A stretch of 42,142 nucleotides of DNA from Rhodoblastus sphagnicola (GTDB lineage Bacteria > Pseudomonadota > Alphaproteobacteria > Rhizobiales > Beijerinckiaceae), in NCBI RefSeq assembly GCF_002937075.1, contig NZ_NHSJ01000116.1, forward strand, positions 1 through 42,142, in the 5' to 3' direction. This document shows positions 1 to 10,794 of this stretch, piece by piece. A program made the position numbers and the translations under genes. Below the pieces are notes generated by a model. It worked only from the letters and a program-made list of their open reading frames with translations. It was not told the origin of the DNA and made no database searches. Position 1 is the first letter of the stretch. Each line of letters opens with the position of its first letter.

Positions 1-50
1 CCGGGGTTGGTCCCCTCTCCCCGCAAGCGGGGAGAGGGGACCAACCCCGG
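1..50. repeat. Perfect 50-bp palindrome
   Basis: Two 24-bp arms (1-24 and 27-50) are perfect reverse complements around a 2-base AA loop. The core CTCTCCCCGC/GCGGGGAGAG resembles palindromes scattered between genes in many alphaproteobacteria. It ends 55 bp before the uvrB start, so it could act as a terminator for a gene left of the window or be a mobile REP-like repeat. There is no T-run after it. Confidence 0.8.
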
Positions 51-105
51 CTTTCCTCCCCGCAAAACCCTTCCCATTGCGGCCCTGCGCCGCCATATTG
101 GCGTC

Positions 106-2685
106 ATGGCGAAAAAACCCTCCTATCGCAGCGGCAAGGCGTCGAAGCCCGACGTGCAACCGCTCGACGAACATCTCGCGGCGCTGCTCAATCCGGCTTT
201 GGTCCCGCCCGGCATGGCGGAAGCCGCCGCGCCCTTTCTCGGGGAATCGCTCGACGCCGAGGAGGCCGCCCGCATCGGCCTGGGGCAGGAACCGAAAATG
301 GTGCGCGAGAAACCCCGCCGCCTCCAACCCGCGCGCGAAAATTTCACCACCGGCTCCGGCGCGACGGCGGACGTGCTCGCCGACCTGCTGGAAAAGGGCG
401 ACCCCAATCTGCGGGAAGCCAAACCCTGGGTTCCCCATCGCCCGGAGCGGCCGGAAAAGTCCGAGGGCGGGGTGCGCTTCGATCTGGTCTCGGAATATAC
501 GCCGCAGGGCGACCAGCCCCGCGCCATCGACGAACTGGTCGCCGGCCTCGAACAGAACGAGCGCGATCAGGTCCTGCTCGGCGTCACCGGCTCCGGCAAG
601 ACTTTTACAATGGCGCAGGTGATCGCCCGGACCCAGCGCCCGGCGCTGATTCTCGCGCCCAACAAGACCCTCGCCGCGCAGCTTTACGGCGAGTTCAAGA
701 GCTTCTTTCCCAACAATGCGGTGGAGTATTTCGTCTCCTATTACGACTACTACCAGCCCGAAGCCTATGTGCCGCGCAGCGACACCTACATCGAAAAAGA
801 ATCCTCGATCAACGAGCAGATCGACCGGATGCGCCACGCCGCCACCCGCGCCCTGATCGAACGCGACGACGTCATCATCGTCGCTTCCGTCTCCTGCATC
901 TACGGTATCGGCTCGGTCGAGACCTATACCGCCATGACCTTCTCCATCGTCGTCGGGGAAAAGCTGGACCAGCGGCAATTGCTGCAAGACCTCGTCGCGC
1001 TGCAATACAAGCGCACGCCGGATTTTTCGCGCGGAACTTTTCGCGTGCGCGGGGATACCGTGGAAGTTTTTCCCGCCCACTATGAGGACCGCGCCTGGCG
1101 CATCACCTTTTTCGGCGACGAGGTCGAATCGCTGGCCGAATTCGACCCGCTCACCGGCAAGAAGCTGCATGAGCTGGAGCAAGTCAAATTCTACGCCAAC
1201 TCCCATTACGTTACGCCAAGGCCAACCCTGTTGCAGGCGGTGGATTCGATCAAATCCGAGTTGCGCCAGCGGCTCGACGAACTGAACGGCTCCGGCCGCT
1301 TTCTTGAGGCGCAAAGGCTGGAGCAGCGCACTTTGTTCGATATCGAAATGCTCAACGCCACCGGCTCCTGCGCCGGCATCGAGAATTATTCGCGCTATCT
1401 CACCGGCCGCAAGCCGGGCGAGCCGCCGCCAACCCTGTTCGAATACCTGCCCGACAATGCGCTCGTCTTCACCGACGAGAGCCATGTCACCGTGCCGCAG
1501 ATCGGCGGCATGTATCGCGGCGACTTTCGCAGAAAGGCGACGCTGGCCGAGTATGGTTTTCGTCTGCCCTCCTGCATGGACAACAGGCCGCTGCGCTTCG
1601 AGGAATGGGACGCGATGCGGCCGCAATCGGTCCATGTCTCGGCCACGCCGGGCGACTGGGAGATGGCGCGCGCGCAAGGCGTGTTCGTCGAGCAGGTGAT
1701 CCGGCCGACCGGGCTGGTCGATCCGCCGGTGGAGGTGCGCGGCGCCCGCACCCAGGTCGATGATGTTTTGGGCGAAATCCGCGACATGGCGGCGCGCGGC
1801 TATCGCACCCTTGTCACTGTGCTGACCAAGCGAATGGCGGAAGACCTCACCGAATATTTGCACGAGGCCGGCGTGCGCGTGCGCTACATGCATTCCGACA
1901 TCGACACCATCGAGCGCATCGAAATCATCCGCGACCTCCGCCTCGGCGCCTTCGACGTGCTGATCGGCATCAACCTTTTACGCGAAGGCCTGGACATACC
2001 GGAATGCGCTTTGGTGGCGATTTTCGACGCCGACAAGGAAGGTTTTTTGCGCAGCGAACGGTCGCTGGTGCAGACCATCGGCCGCGCTGCGCGCAACGTC
2101 GACGGCAAGGTGATCCTCTATGCCGATCGCATCACCGGCTCGATGGAGCGGGCGATGGGCGAGACCCAGCGGCGCCGCGAAAAACAGCTCGCCTGGAACG
2201 AGCAGCATGGCATCACCCCCATGACGATCAAGCGCGGCATCGCCGATATCCTCGGCTCGGTGGCGGAGCAGGACCACGTCACCGTGGATACGGGCATGGC
2301 GGCGCCGGCGCTCGGGCACAATTTCAAGGCGACGCTGGCCGATCTGGAAAAGCAGATGCGCGCCGCCGCCGCCGATCTCGATTTCGAGACCGCCGCGCGG
2401 CTGCGCGATGAGATCAAGAGGTTGCGGGCGGTGGAGCTGACGGTCGCCGACGATCCGCTGGCGCGGCAGGGCGACGTGGAGGCCGGCGGAGGCGGTTTTC
2501 GCGGCGACAGCAAATATGGCGCGGCGGCGAACCTGCCGCCGAGGGCTTCGTCCTCAAAAATTCACAAGCCGACCGACGCCGATATGGGGCCGCATAATTT
2601 CGGCGGCGGGGAAGGCAAGCCGAAGGCGACAGGGGCCGCGCCCGCGCCGGGGCCTTGGCGGCACAAGGGGAAGAAAAGGCGGTGA
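106..2685 (+). CDS. uvrB: UvrABC excinuclease subunit B
   Basis: UvrB is the damage-verifying helicase-like subunit of nucleotide excision repair; it is loaded by UvrA and recruits UvrC. The 859-aa product has Walker A GVTGSGKT (Lys about 165), the DNA-clamping beta-hairpin [10 protein letters not shown] at about 212-221, conserved helicase motifs ([25 protein letters not shown]) and a C-terminal UVR domain at about 738-775 for UvrC contact. The UvrB core starts near residue 125 ([14 protein letters not shown]), so there is a long N-terminal extension compared with the roughly 670-aa enterobacterial form. Such extensions are usual in alphaproteobacteria. I chose ATG 106 ([11 protein letters not shown]) because the frame further left runs through the palindrome. 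The gene stands alone. Confidence 0.97.
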   Translation: MAKKPSYRSGKASKPDVQPLDEHLAALLNPALVPPGMAEAAAPFLGESLDAEEAARIGLGQEPKMVREKPRRLQPARENFTTGSGATADVLADLLEKGDPNLREAKPWVPHRPERPEKSEGGVRFDLVSEYTPQGDQPRAIDELVAGLEQNERDQVLLGVTGSGKTFTMAQVIARTQRPALILAPNKTLAAQLYGEFKSFFPNNAVEYFVSYYDYYQPEAYVPRSDTYIEKESSINEQIDRMRHAATRALIERDDVIIVASVSCIYGIGSVETYTAMTFSIVVGEKLDQRQLLQDLVALQYKRTPDFSRGTFRVRGDTVEVFPAHYEDRAWRITFFGDEVESLAEFDPLTGKKLHELEQVKFYANSHYVTPRPTLLQAVDSIKSELRQRLDELNGSGRFLEAQRLEQRTLFDIEMLNATGSCAGIENYSRYLTGRKPGEPPPTLFEYLPDNALVFTDESHVTVPQIGGMYRGDFRRKATLAEYGFRLPSCMDNRPLRFEEWDAMRPQSVHVSATPGDWEMARAQGVFVEQVIRPTGLVDPPVEVRGARTQVDDVLGEIRDMAARGYRTLVTVLTKRMAEDLTEYLHEAGVRVRYMHSDIDTIERIEIIRDLRLGAFDVLIGINLLREGLDIPECALVAIFDADKEGFLRSERSLVQTIGRAARNVDGKVILYADRITGSMERAMGETQRRREKQLAWNEQHGITPMTIKRGIADILGSVAEQDHVTVDTGMAAPALGHNFKATLADLEKQMRAAAADLDFETAARLRDEIKRLRAVELTVADDPLARQGDVEAGGGGFRGDSKYGAAANLPPRASSSKIHKPTDADMGPHNFGGGEGKPKATGAAPAPGPWRHKGKKRR

Positions 2686-2858
2686 GGGGAGAGGGCAGAC
2701 TATTTCGGGCGGGGTTTGGAGGGCTCAGGGGATGAGAGCGCCATGAATTAGACGTGCGTGGATTGCGACCGAGCCGGAAAACATAACCATTCTCGTTTAG
2801 TCGAACCGGACAGTAATCAAGGGGCTTGGTTGCGCGGACAGAGTCGTGGACCGCTCCC

Positions 2859-2899
2859 GCCCTTCGAGACGCGCCTGACGGCGCTCCTCAGGGTGAGGA
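2859..2899. repeat. Dispersed intergenic palindrome, copy 1
   Basis: An imperfect inverted repeat begins GCCCTTCGAGACG and ends CCTCAGGGTGAGG. A related element starts at 13330 with the same GCCCTTCGAGACG core. This type of short palindrome is common between genes in Hyphomicrobiales. It lies in the 344-bp gap (2686-3029) between uvrB and the acyl-CoA ligase. Confidence 0.5.
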
Positions 2900-2945
2900 C
2901 TATTTGTTTGGTTTCCCTGCTGAAAAAGGCATTGTCGTTAACCTC

Positions 2946-2979
2946 AGCCGTTCGCGCTTCAAGTTAAGCGCGAACGGCT
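2946..2979. terminator. 14-bp perfect stem-loop before the acyl-CoA ligase
   Basis: Arms 2946-2959 and 2966-2979 are perfect reverse complements around a 6-base loop, followed by TTATC. It probably ends transcription from the left (uvrB), or acts as an attenuator in the leader of the next gene, whose start is 51 bp away. The rest of the 2686-3029 gap shows no further gene. Confidence 0.55.
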
Positions 2980-3029
2980 TTATCATTGCCGTCAACGGCT
3001 CCGAAAAGGACCATTGCGGGAGGAATGCC

Positions 3030-4652
3030 ATGCTCGGCCTGATGCAGCGGCGCGAATTGTTGATTTCTTCGATCATTGTCCATGCCGCGCGCCATCATGG
3101 CGCCGGCGAAGTGGTTTCGCGGCGGGAGAATGGCGCCCTCGTCCGCACGACTTATGCCGAGGTCGAGCTTCGCGCCCGCAAACTGATGGGCATTCTGGCC
3201 GAACTCGGCGTGAAATTCGGCGACCGCGTCGCCACGCTCGCCATGAACAGCGACCGCCATCTCGAACTCTATTACGCCATTTCCGGCATGGGCGCGGTGT
3301 GCCACACCATCAACCCGCGCCTGTCGATGGACGATATCGGCTATATTCTCGGCCATGCCGAGGATGGGCTGCTGTTCGTCGATCCCGGCTTTTTGCCCCT
3401 GGCCGTGGGCGCCGCCGCCAAGGCGCCGGGCGTTGTTCGGGCCATCGTCGTTCTCGGCGAGGAAGCGGAGATCAAGCCCGGCCCGCCGCCGCCGGGCGTG
3501 AGACTGCACGCCTATGAAACCCTGCTCGCGCAGGCGAACATCGCCCCGGACTGGCCCGTGTTCGATGAAAACACCGCCAGCGGCCTGTGCTACACGTCCG
3601 GCACCACCGGGCGGCCCAAGGGCGTGCTCTATTCGCATCGCTCCAGCCTGCTGCACGCCTTCGCGGTCGCGCTGCCCGATGTGGTCGGTCTGCGCGCGAC
3701 AAGCCGCGTTCTCCCGGTCGTGCCCATGTTCCATGTCAACGCCTGGGGTCTGCCCTATGCCGCGCCCATGACCGGCGCCACCCTGCTGATGCCGGGCCGC
3801 CAACTCGATCCCGTCGCCGTGCTGCACTTGATCAACGTGGAGCGCGCCGATGTCGCCGTCGGCGTGCCCACCGTCTGGAACGCCCTGCTCGCCCACATGC
3901 GCGCGACCGGCGAACGCTTTGACACGCTGAAGCGGGTGATGTCGGGCGGCGCCGCTCTGCCCCGCGCCCTGGTCGAAGGTTTCGCCGAACTGGGCGTTCA
4001 CGCCTTCCAGGGCTGGGGCATGACCGAGACCAGCCCGGTGGTGACGCTCAATGCGCCAAAACCCGCGACCGCCGACCAGAGCGGCGCCGTGGCGCTGGAT
4101 CACGCCTGCAAGCAGGGCCGCGCGCTGTTTGGCGCGGATGTGCGCGTGCTCGGCGGCGATGGCGAGGTTCCCTGGGACGGCCGCACCCCCGGCGAAGTTT
4201 CCTGCGCCGGCCATTGGATCGCCAGCGGCTATTTCCGGCATGAGTCCGAAATCCTGTCGCGCGACGGCTGGCTGCCGACCGGCGATGTCGGCGTGATCGA
4301 CGCAAACGGTTATCTGAAACTCACCGACCGCGGCAAGGATCTGATCAAATCCGGCGGCGAATGGATCAGTTCGATCGAGCTGGAAAATATCGCCGTCAGC
4401 CATCCCGATGTCGCCGAAGCCGCGGCCATCGCCGTTCCCGACGACAAATGGGGCGAGCGTCCGCTGGTGATCGTCGTGCCGCGCACGGGAAAAACGCCCG
4501 ACCCCGAGGCGATTCGCGCCTGGTTCGCCGGCAGGGTGGCGAAATACGCCATGCCCGACCGCGTGGCGATCGCCGAGGAATTGCCCCATGGCGCCACCGG
4601 CAAGGTGTTGAAGACCGAGTTGCGGCGACTTTATCTCGCGCCGACGGAATGA
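3030..4652 (+). CDS. Acyl-CoA ligase (AMP-forming, DmdB/FadD-like)
   Basis: The product is a 540-aa member of the ANL (adenylate-forming) superfamily that activates a carboxylic acid to an acyl-CoA through an acyl-adenylate. The ATP-binding P-loop-like motif YTSGTTGRPKGV lies at about 188-199, the adenylation motif GWGMTETSP follows in the middle, and the C-terminal catalytic lysine is in ATGKVLKTE (Lys about 525). Length and the N-terminal MLGLMQRRELLISSI match the medium/long-chain fatty-acid ligase group that includes 3-methylthiopropionyl-CoA ligases; the substrate cannot be told from sequence. ATG 3030 is preceded by a good ribosome site (GGGAGGA at 3019-3025). It has no co-directional pathway partner. 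Confidence 0.9.
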   Translation: MLGLMQRRELLISSIIVHAARHHGAGEVVSRRENGALVRTTYAEVELRARKLMGILAELGVKFGDRVATLAMNSDRHLELYYAISGMGAVCHTINPRLSMDDIGYILGHAEDGLLFVDPGFLPLAVGAAAKAPGVVRAIVVLGEEAEIKPGPPPPGVRLHAYETLLAQANIAPDWPVFDENTASGLCYTSGTTGRPKGVLYSHRSSLLHAFAVALPDVVGLRATSRVLPVVPMFHVNAWGLPYAAPMTGATLLMPGRQLDPVAVLHLINVERADVAVGVPTVWNALLAHMRATGERFDTLKRVMSGGAALPRALVEGFAELGVHAFQGWGMTETSPVVTLNAPKPATADQSGAVALDHACKQGRALFGADVRVLGGDGEVPWDGRTPGEVSCAGHWIASGYFRHESEILSRDGWLPTGDVGVIDANGYLKLTDRGKDLIKSGGEWISSIELENIAVSHPDVAEAAAIAVPDDKWGERPLVIVVPRTGKTPDPEAIRAWFAGRVAKYAMPDRVAIAEELPHGATGKVLKTELRRLYLAPTE

Positions 4653-4685
4653 ACGCAGCCCTGTTCCGCAATGGCCCCGGCGCGC

Positions 4686-4691
4686 TATATA
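4686..4691 (+). promoter_or_regulatory. Possible -10 element upstream of hflK
   Basis: TATATA (in GCGCTATATAG) lies 25 bp before the hflK start. No clear -35 hexamer sits at the right distance, so this is only a weak candidate. The same TATATAG string occurs before the S49 protease gene at 16394. Confidence 0.3.
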
Positions 4692-4715
4692 GAGCTGAAC
4701 GCAATCGAGGACTTC

Positions 4716-5864
4716 ATGCCCTGGAAAAATCAAGGCGGCGATGGCTCCCGTAAGCCCGATAACGGCGCGGGTGACGGCAATCCGTGGGGCGCCCCCCCCA
4801 AGAACGACAATCCCTGGGGTTCGGAACCCAAGAATCCCTGGGGTTCCGGTCCCAATCCACAGGATATCGAAGGGTTCATTCGCGGCGCGCAGGAGCGGCT
4901 GCAAAAGCTCGGCCCCGGTGACGTGACGCCGCGCGTCGGCGCCATGGTCGCGGGCGTGCTGGCCCTGCTCTGGCTCGCCAGCGGCTTTTACACCATCGAT
5001 CCCAACCAGGTCGGCCTCAACCTCGTGTTCGGCCGCTATATCGGCAAGACCGCGCCGGGCCTGAACTACAATTGGCCGGGGCCGGTCGGCGACGTGGTCA
5101 AGCTCAACGTCACCGACCGCAATTCCATCGACATTGGCGCGCGCGGCGTGCCCAGCCTGTCCAGCCTCGGCGAGGCGCCCGAGGAAAGCCTGATGCTGAC
5201 CGGCGACGAGAACATCGCCGATGTGAAATTCCGCGTGATCTGGCAGATCGATCCGATTCGGCCCGAGGATTTCGCCTTCAACATCAAGAACCAGGGCGAG
5301 ACCATCAAGGCCGTGGCGGAAAGCGCCATGCGCGAGATTGTCGGCCGGACGCAAATCCAGCCGCTGCTCACCGCCGAGCGCAAGGTGATCGAGCCGGCGG
5401 CGCAGGCCGCCATGCAGGCCATCCTGGACAATTACCACTCCGGCGTCACCGTGCTTCAGGTGCAATTGCTGTCGGTCGATCCGCCGCCGACGGTGATCTC
5501 GGCCTTTCGCGACGTGACCTCGGCGCAACAGGACCGCAGCCGCTTCGTCAACGAGGCGCAAGGCGAAGCCAACAAGATCGTGCCGCAGGCGCGCGGCGAG
5601 GCGTCGCAGATCCAGCGCGCCGCCGAAGCCTATCGCGAGCAGACGGTCGCCGAGGCGCGCGGCCAGACCGCGCGCTATCTCAAAATCTTTGGCGAATACA
5701 AGAAGGCGCCGGATGTCACCCGCGAGCGCCTCTATCTTGAAACCATGGAGCGCGTGCTCGGCGCCGGCGACAAGATTTTGCTGGACCGCGCCGGCGCCTT
5801 GCCGGTGCTGCCGCTGAATCCGTTGCTGGGCGGTTCGCAAGCCAAGCCGGCGGGAGGCCAATGA
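4716..5864 (+). CDS. hflK: FtsH protease modulator HflK
   Basis: HflK is an SPFH/prohibitin-family membrane protein that forms a large periplasmic cage with HflC around the FtsH protease and tunes its action on membrane proteins. The 382-aa product starts MPWKNQGGDG and has the typical Gly/Asn/Pro-rich cytoplasmic head with repeated NPWG motifs, one transmembrane segment at about 76-95, then the SPFH domain and a long Ala/Glu/Arg-rich helical region. ATG 4716 is chosen over an earlier in-frame start because it begins the conserved head. Its stop overlaps the hflC start (ATGA), which indicates translational coupling. Confidence 0.96.
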   Translation: MPWKNQGGDGSRKPDNGAGDGNPWGAPPKNDNPWGSEPKNPWGSGPNPQDIEGFIRGAQERLQKLGPGDVTPRVGAMVAGVLALLWLASGFYTIDPNQVGLNLVFGRYIGKTAPGLNYNWPGPVGDVVKLNVTDRNSIDIGARGVPSLSSLGEAPEESLMLTGDENIADVKFRVIWQIDPIRPEDFAFNIKNQGETIKAVAESAMREIVGRTQIQPLLTAERKVIEPAAQAAMQAILDNYHSGVTVLQVQLLSVDPPPTVISAFRDVTSAQQDRSRFVNEAQGEANKIVPQARGEASQIQRAAEAYREQTVAEARGQTARYLKIFGEYKKAPDVTRERLYLETMERVLGAGDKILLDRAGALPVLPLNPLLGGSQAKPAGGQ

Positions 5865-6730
5865 TGCGCCGTATCCTTCTCTTCGTCGTCGCGCTGGCGT
5901 TGCTGCTGACCTTCGCCACGTTTTTCGAGGTGCGCCAGACCCAGCAGGCGCTGATCCTGCGCTTCGGCGAACCGGCGGGTCTCGTCACCACGCCGGGCCT
6001 GCACGCCAAATGGCCGTGGATCGAATCGGTGGTTTACATCGACAATCGCATTCTCGATCTGGAATCGCCGCAGCAGGAAGTGCTGGCGTCCGACAACCAA
6101 CGACTGGAGGTTGACGCCTTCATCCGCTACCGCATCAGCGACGCGCTAAAGTTCTATCAGACCGTCGGATCGGTGGCCGGCGCCGGCAACCAGCTCGCCT
6201 CCGTGCTCAATTCGACGGTGCGCCGCGTGCTCGGCGACGCCGACCAGACCCAGATCGTCCGCGACCAGCGCGTCCAGCTCACGGCGAAAATCCGCGAGCA
6301 GGTCGATGGGGAGGCGCACAAGTTCGGCCTCACCATCGTCGATGCGCGCATTCGCCGGGTCGATCTGCCGCGCCAGATTTCGGAAAAGGTGTTTGACCGC
6401 ATGCGCGCCGAACGCGGCCGCGAGGCGGCGGAATATCGCGCGCTCGGCGCGCAGGAATCGGCCCAGATCACCGCCAGCGCCCAGCGCGACGCGACGGTCA
6501 TCGTCGCCGACGCGCGGCAAAAAGCCGAAACCCTGCGCGGCGACGGCGACGCCGAACGCGCAAAAATCTTCGCCGACGCTTTCGGGCAGGACGCGGATTT
6601 CTTCGCCTTCTACCGCTCGATGCAGGCCTATGAGGTCGCGCTGAAGACGGGCGGCGCGCGATTCGTGCTGTCGCCGGGCGCCGACTTCTTCCGCTTCTTC
6701 AATTCCGCCTCGGGCAAGCCCAACAAGTGA
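5861..6730 (+). CDS. hflC: FtsH protease modulator HflC
   Basis: HflC is the partner of HflK in the HflKC-FtsH complex of the inner membrane. The 289-aa product has an N-terminal membrane anchor (MRRILLFVVALALLLTFAT), an SPFH domain (FEVRQTQQALILRFGEP) and a C-terminal helical stalk with Ala/Glu/Arg repeats. The start codon overlaps the hflK stop by four bases, with GGGAGG about 8 bp upstream; a second in-frame ATG follows immediately and could also serve. The gene lies 7 bp before the Do-type protease gene, so the three probably form one envelope-proteostasis operon. Confidence 0.96.
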   Translation: MMRRILLFVVALALLLTFATFFEVRQTQQALILRFGEPAGLVTTPGLHAKWPWIESVVYIDNRILDLESPQQEVLASDNQRLEVDAFIRYRISDALKFYQTVGSVAGAGNQLASVLNSTVRRVLGDADQTQIVRDQRVQLTAKIREQVDGEAHKFGLTIVDARIRRVDLPRQISEKVFDRMRAERGREAAEYRALGAQESAQITASAQRDATVIVADARQKAETLRGDGDAERAKIFADAFGQDADFFAFYRSMQAYEVALKTGGARFVLSPGADFFRFFNSASGKPNK

Positions 6731-6737
6731 GGTCGTC

Positions 6738-8168
<1,431 letters not shown>

Positions 8169-8169
8169 T

Positions 8170-8200
8170 AAGGTTTCCGAACGATCCGTTCGCAAACCTT
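8170..8200 (+). terminator. Stem-loop after degP
   Basis: Arms 8170-8183 and 8187-8200 pair over 14 bp with a single mismatch and a 3-base loop, two bases after the degP stop. There is no T-run, so it may be an mRNA-stabilising hairpin rather than an intrinsic terminator. A second GC-rich stem (8219-8228 with 8246-8255) follows. Confidence 0.5.
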
Positions 8201-8377
8201 GTGAGCGCGTCATTCCGTAGCCCGCGCGGTCGGGGAAATCTTGCGCGCGCGGGCTGCTGATCAGCTCAAATTATGGCATAGCTTCTCTTGCGAAATGCGT
8301 CGTATTCGCAGGGGCAACCGATGCAAGACGAGAACGCACGAGCGTTCGAGCGCGACGGGCTGAAGACATTACCAAGA

Positions 8378-8406
8378 AAAAGCCCGCCCCGCGGCGGCGG
8401 GCTTTT
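8378..8406 (-). terminator. Bidirectional intrinsic terminator
   Basis: The stem AAAAGCCCGCC/GGCGGGCTTTT (8378-8388 and 8396-8406) has a 7-base loop. On the minus strand it is followed by a T-rich run, and it lies 25 bp beyond the stop of the TPR gene, so it most likely ends that transcript. It also gives a T4 run on the plus strand and could stop transcripts coming from the degP side. Confidence 0.8.
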
Positions 8407-8430
8407 GGTTCACGGCAGACCCTGCTTCCA

Positions 8431-9600
8431 TCACTTGGCCGCGTCGAGCTTTTTCTGATCGGCGACAGCGCGGAAATATTCGATGAAGTTTTTCGGGCAA
8501 CTGTCCACGGCGCGCTTGATGCCGACCGCCGCGTCCTGGGCGGCGCCCGTCATGATCTGAAAATGCGCGACATAATAGCGCGCTTCGCATTGCTGATCGT
8601 CGCTCTTCGCCGCGCCGAAAATCTCCCCCGCCTCGGCGCGGCCGAGATAGAACTGGGTCACCGCGAAAGGCCAGTCCTTGCCGGCCTTGTCGGCGTAGGC
8701 CTGCAATTCCGCCTTGGCTTCGGGGGAGCCGTCGCGCGCGATGAAGCGCCACAGCGCCGCATAGGTTTGGTTCGGATCGCGCTTGAGCGCCTCGACGAAA
8801 AATGCGTTGGCGCGAACGCTGTCGCCCGCGCCAAGCGCGGCGACGCCCCGGTTGAGCCAGACTTGCGCGTTGTTCGGGTCAAGTTCGGCGGCCTTGGCGA
8901 AATCCTGTTCCGCCTTGGCGTCGTCGCCGACGCCCAGTTCCGCGCTGCCGCGATCCATCCAGGGCTCGGCGGCCCCGCCGGCGATCGCGACCTCCCGATC
9001 GAAATCCTCCAGCGCCTTGGCCGCATCGCCGTCGATCAGACGCACGAAACCGCGACCGGCGAACAGGGCGGCGTTCTTCGCGCCCAGCGCGATGGCCTTG
9101 TCGAAATCCTCCAGCGCCTTGGCGCGCTCGTCGCGCGTGCGATGGATCTCGGCGCGCAACTGATAGGCCATGGTCTGGTCGGGGTCCTGGTCGATCGCCT
9201 CGGAGCAATCGGCCAGGGCGCGGTCAACCTGTTTGAGCCGGACACGGACGGCGCAGCGGTTGGCGTAGGCCCAGGCGATCTCCTTGCCCTGCCATTTATG
9301 CGAATCGATCAGCAGGGAGCAGGCGTCGTCGCGCTGTTGGGGTGCGGCCTTGCCGTCGCTGTTGGCGCAGGCGAGCGCCTCCGCTGATTGTTTCGGCGCC
9401 GGCGGCGGCGCGGAAGCGGCGGGCGCTGCGGCGGGAGGCGTCACGCCGGCTGGCGCGGCGGTGGAGCTTTCGGGCGGAGTCGGCATGGCGTGGGTTCCAA
9501 CGCCATGGCTGAAATCGGTCACGGCCGGGGATGGCTGTTCGGCGCGCGCAGCTCCGGAAAACAGCAGCGCCGCCGCAACAAAACACACAGCCTTCGTCAT
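8431..9600 (-). CDS. Periplasmic TPR-repeat protein
   Basis: The 389-aa product starts with a clear signal peptide (MTKAVCFVAAALLFSGAARA), then a Pro/Ala-rich linker with APAASAPPPAPKQ, then several tetratricopeptide repeats between about residues 90 and 290. Repeats such as ALEDFDKAIALGAKNAALFAGRG and AEQDFAKAAELDPNNAQVWLNRG show the canonical W/L/G/A/P spacing. TPR arrays bind partner proteins; the partner and function are unknown. It is convergent with the hflK operon and monocistronic. Two cysteines in the middle and C-terminal part could form a disulfide in the periplasm. Confidence 0.85.
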   Translation of the reverse strand: MTKAVCFVAAALLFSGAARAEQPSPAVTDFSHGVGTHAMPTPPESSTAAPAGVTPPAAAPAASAPPPAPKQSAEALACANSDGKAAPQQRDDACSLLIDSHKWQGKEIAWAYANRCAVRVRLKQVDRALADCSEAIDQDPDQTMAYQLRAEIHRTRDERAKALEDFDKAIALGAKNAALFAGRGFVRLIDGDAAKALEDFDREVAIAGGAAEPWMDRGSAELGVGDDAKAEQDFAKAAELDPNNAQVWLNRGVAALGAGDSVRANAFFVEALKRDPNQTYAALWRFIARDGSPEAKAELQAYADKAGKDWPFAVTQFYLGRAEAGEIFGAAKSDDQQCEARYYVAHFQIMTGAAQDAAVGIKRAVDSCPKNFIEYFRAVADQKKLDAAK

Positions 9601-9736
9601 TCGCGCTCTCCACCCTTCGCCCCTGAGCGTTAGCCCATCGGAGCAGTGCGCAAAAGCCTAAACTTCGCGGCGATTTTGCGGCGAAAGGGCGCGCTGGCCC
9701 TCACACAGCGCGTTTCGCCATTTTTCCGCAAGGTGG

Positions 9737-10150
9737 AACGGCTTCATCGAAGGTGTTTTCCGTGAAAAGGGCGGGATCACGCGGATCGACGCCGTCGTAA
9801 ACCTTTAAGAAATCCTCCTTTTCGCCGAGCTTTATGCAGAGATCGACGCCTATCTCACCCACGAACTGTCGCACGCGCATCTCATCTGCCACATCGGCGC
9901 CTTCAGCTTGCTTGGCTTTCCCAGTTGGTATGTCGAAGGCCTCGCGGTGCTGGTCTCCGGCGGCGGCGCGCAATTGACCTATCGCCAGGCCGGTATGTTC
10001 GTCAGTTTTTTGCGCGAGCGTGACGCCAAGGCGTTCGCGGCGCTGCTCTTCAGCATGGCGCAAAGGCCCGTCGTCTTAAAACTGATGATCGCCGAACTGG
10101 ACCGCCAGCCCGGCGATCTGCTGGAGCTTCGGCCGGAGCCGCCGGCATAG
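9737..10150 (+). pseudogene. Remnant of a zinc metallopeptidase-like protein
   Basis: One plus-strand frame reads RWNGFIEGVFREKGGITRID, hits TAA at 9806, then continues as AELYAEIDAYLTHELSHAHL and later WYVEGLAVLVSGGG to a TAG at 10150. HELSH is a HExxH zinc motif and the Glu in WYVEGLA is at the position of a third gluzincin ligand, as in peptidase-MA-like families. Codon use (G/C third bases) supports this frame over the overlapping minus-strand frame at 9701-10063. No plausible start codon precedes the zinc motif and the N-terminal part is missing, so I read it as a decayed gene. The 647-bp stretch 9601-10247 holds nothing else I can support. Confidence 0.5.
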
Positions 10151-10247
10151 GGCTGCGGAAGATGCTCGTCCTGGATCGTCATAGCGGGTGACCGCGGCGC
10201 GACGCCGTGTCAGGTGACGGACCGGCGTTTCATGCTATCCTCCGGCC

Positions 10248-10739
10248 ATGCGCCTCTACCTGCTCCGCCACGCCGAAGCCGTCCCGTCCGGCAGATATCG
10301 CGACCACGAACGACCGCTCACGCCGGCCGGGCGCGCGGCCGCGACCCGCGTCGGCGGCGCGCTCGCGGCGCGCGGCGACCGTATCGATTTGACGCTGTGC
10401 TCCGACGCTCTTCGCGCCCGTGAAACGCTCGATCTGGTTCTCGCGGCCAGCGGGGCCAGACCGGAGGTGCGGCTGGAGCCGGGGCTGTTCCAGGCGGAGC
10501 GCGGCGAGTTGATGGCGTTTTTCCGCGCGCTGCCCGATGAGGTCGAGCATGTGCTGGCCGTCGGCCACAATCCTGCTTTCGCCGAATTCGCGGCGCTTTT
10601 CACGGGCGGCGGCCAAAGGGGCGACATTGACCGGCTCAACCGCTTTTTCCCTCCGGCGGCGCTCGCCGCCTTCGATGTGAAGACACAATGGAGCGAACTG
10701 TCATGGAGCGGCGGCGAATTGCTCGCCTTTCTGTCCTGA
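10248..10739 (+). CDS. SixA-like histidine phosphatase
   Basis: The 163-aa product belongs to the phosphoglycerate-mutase-like (histidine phosphatase) superfamily. The N-terminal MRLYLLRHAEA carries the RHG-type motif with the nucleophilic His8; a second catalytic His lies in VGHNPAF near residue 107. Short length and this layout match SixA, which removes phosphate from histidine phosphotransfer domains, but the target here is unknown. It is 55 bp upstream of the YcjX-like GTPase gene and reads in the same direction, so the two may be co-transcribed. Confidence 0.85.
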   Translation: MRLYLLRHAEAVPSGRYRDHERPLTPAGRAAATRVGGALAARGDRIDLTLCSDALRARETLDLVLAASGARPEVRLEPGLFQAERGELMAFFRALPDEVEHVLAVGHNPAFAEFAALFTGGGQRGDIDRLNRFFPPAALAAFDVKTQWSELSWSGGELLAFLS

Positions 10740-10794
10740 CGCTGTATAAGTCGCAGCGGGCGCCCATCTGAGCCTAGACCGCCCGGAGACTCTT

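Noticed and set aside
2964-5861. 965-aa minus-strand open frame opposite the acyl-CoA ligase and hflK
   Set aside because: It is antisense to two clearly recognised genes, has His/Arg/Gln-rich composition typical of shadow frames in high-GC DNA and no recognisable domain.
9701-10063. 120-aa minus-strand open frame over the metallopeptidase remnant
   Set aside because: The plus-strand frame carries HELSH and WYVEGLA with better third-position bias; the minus frame has no recognisable motif.
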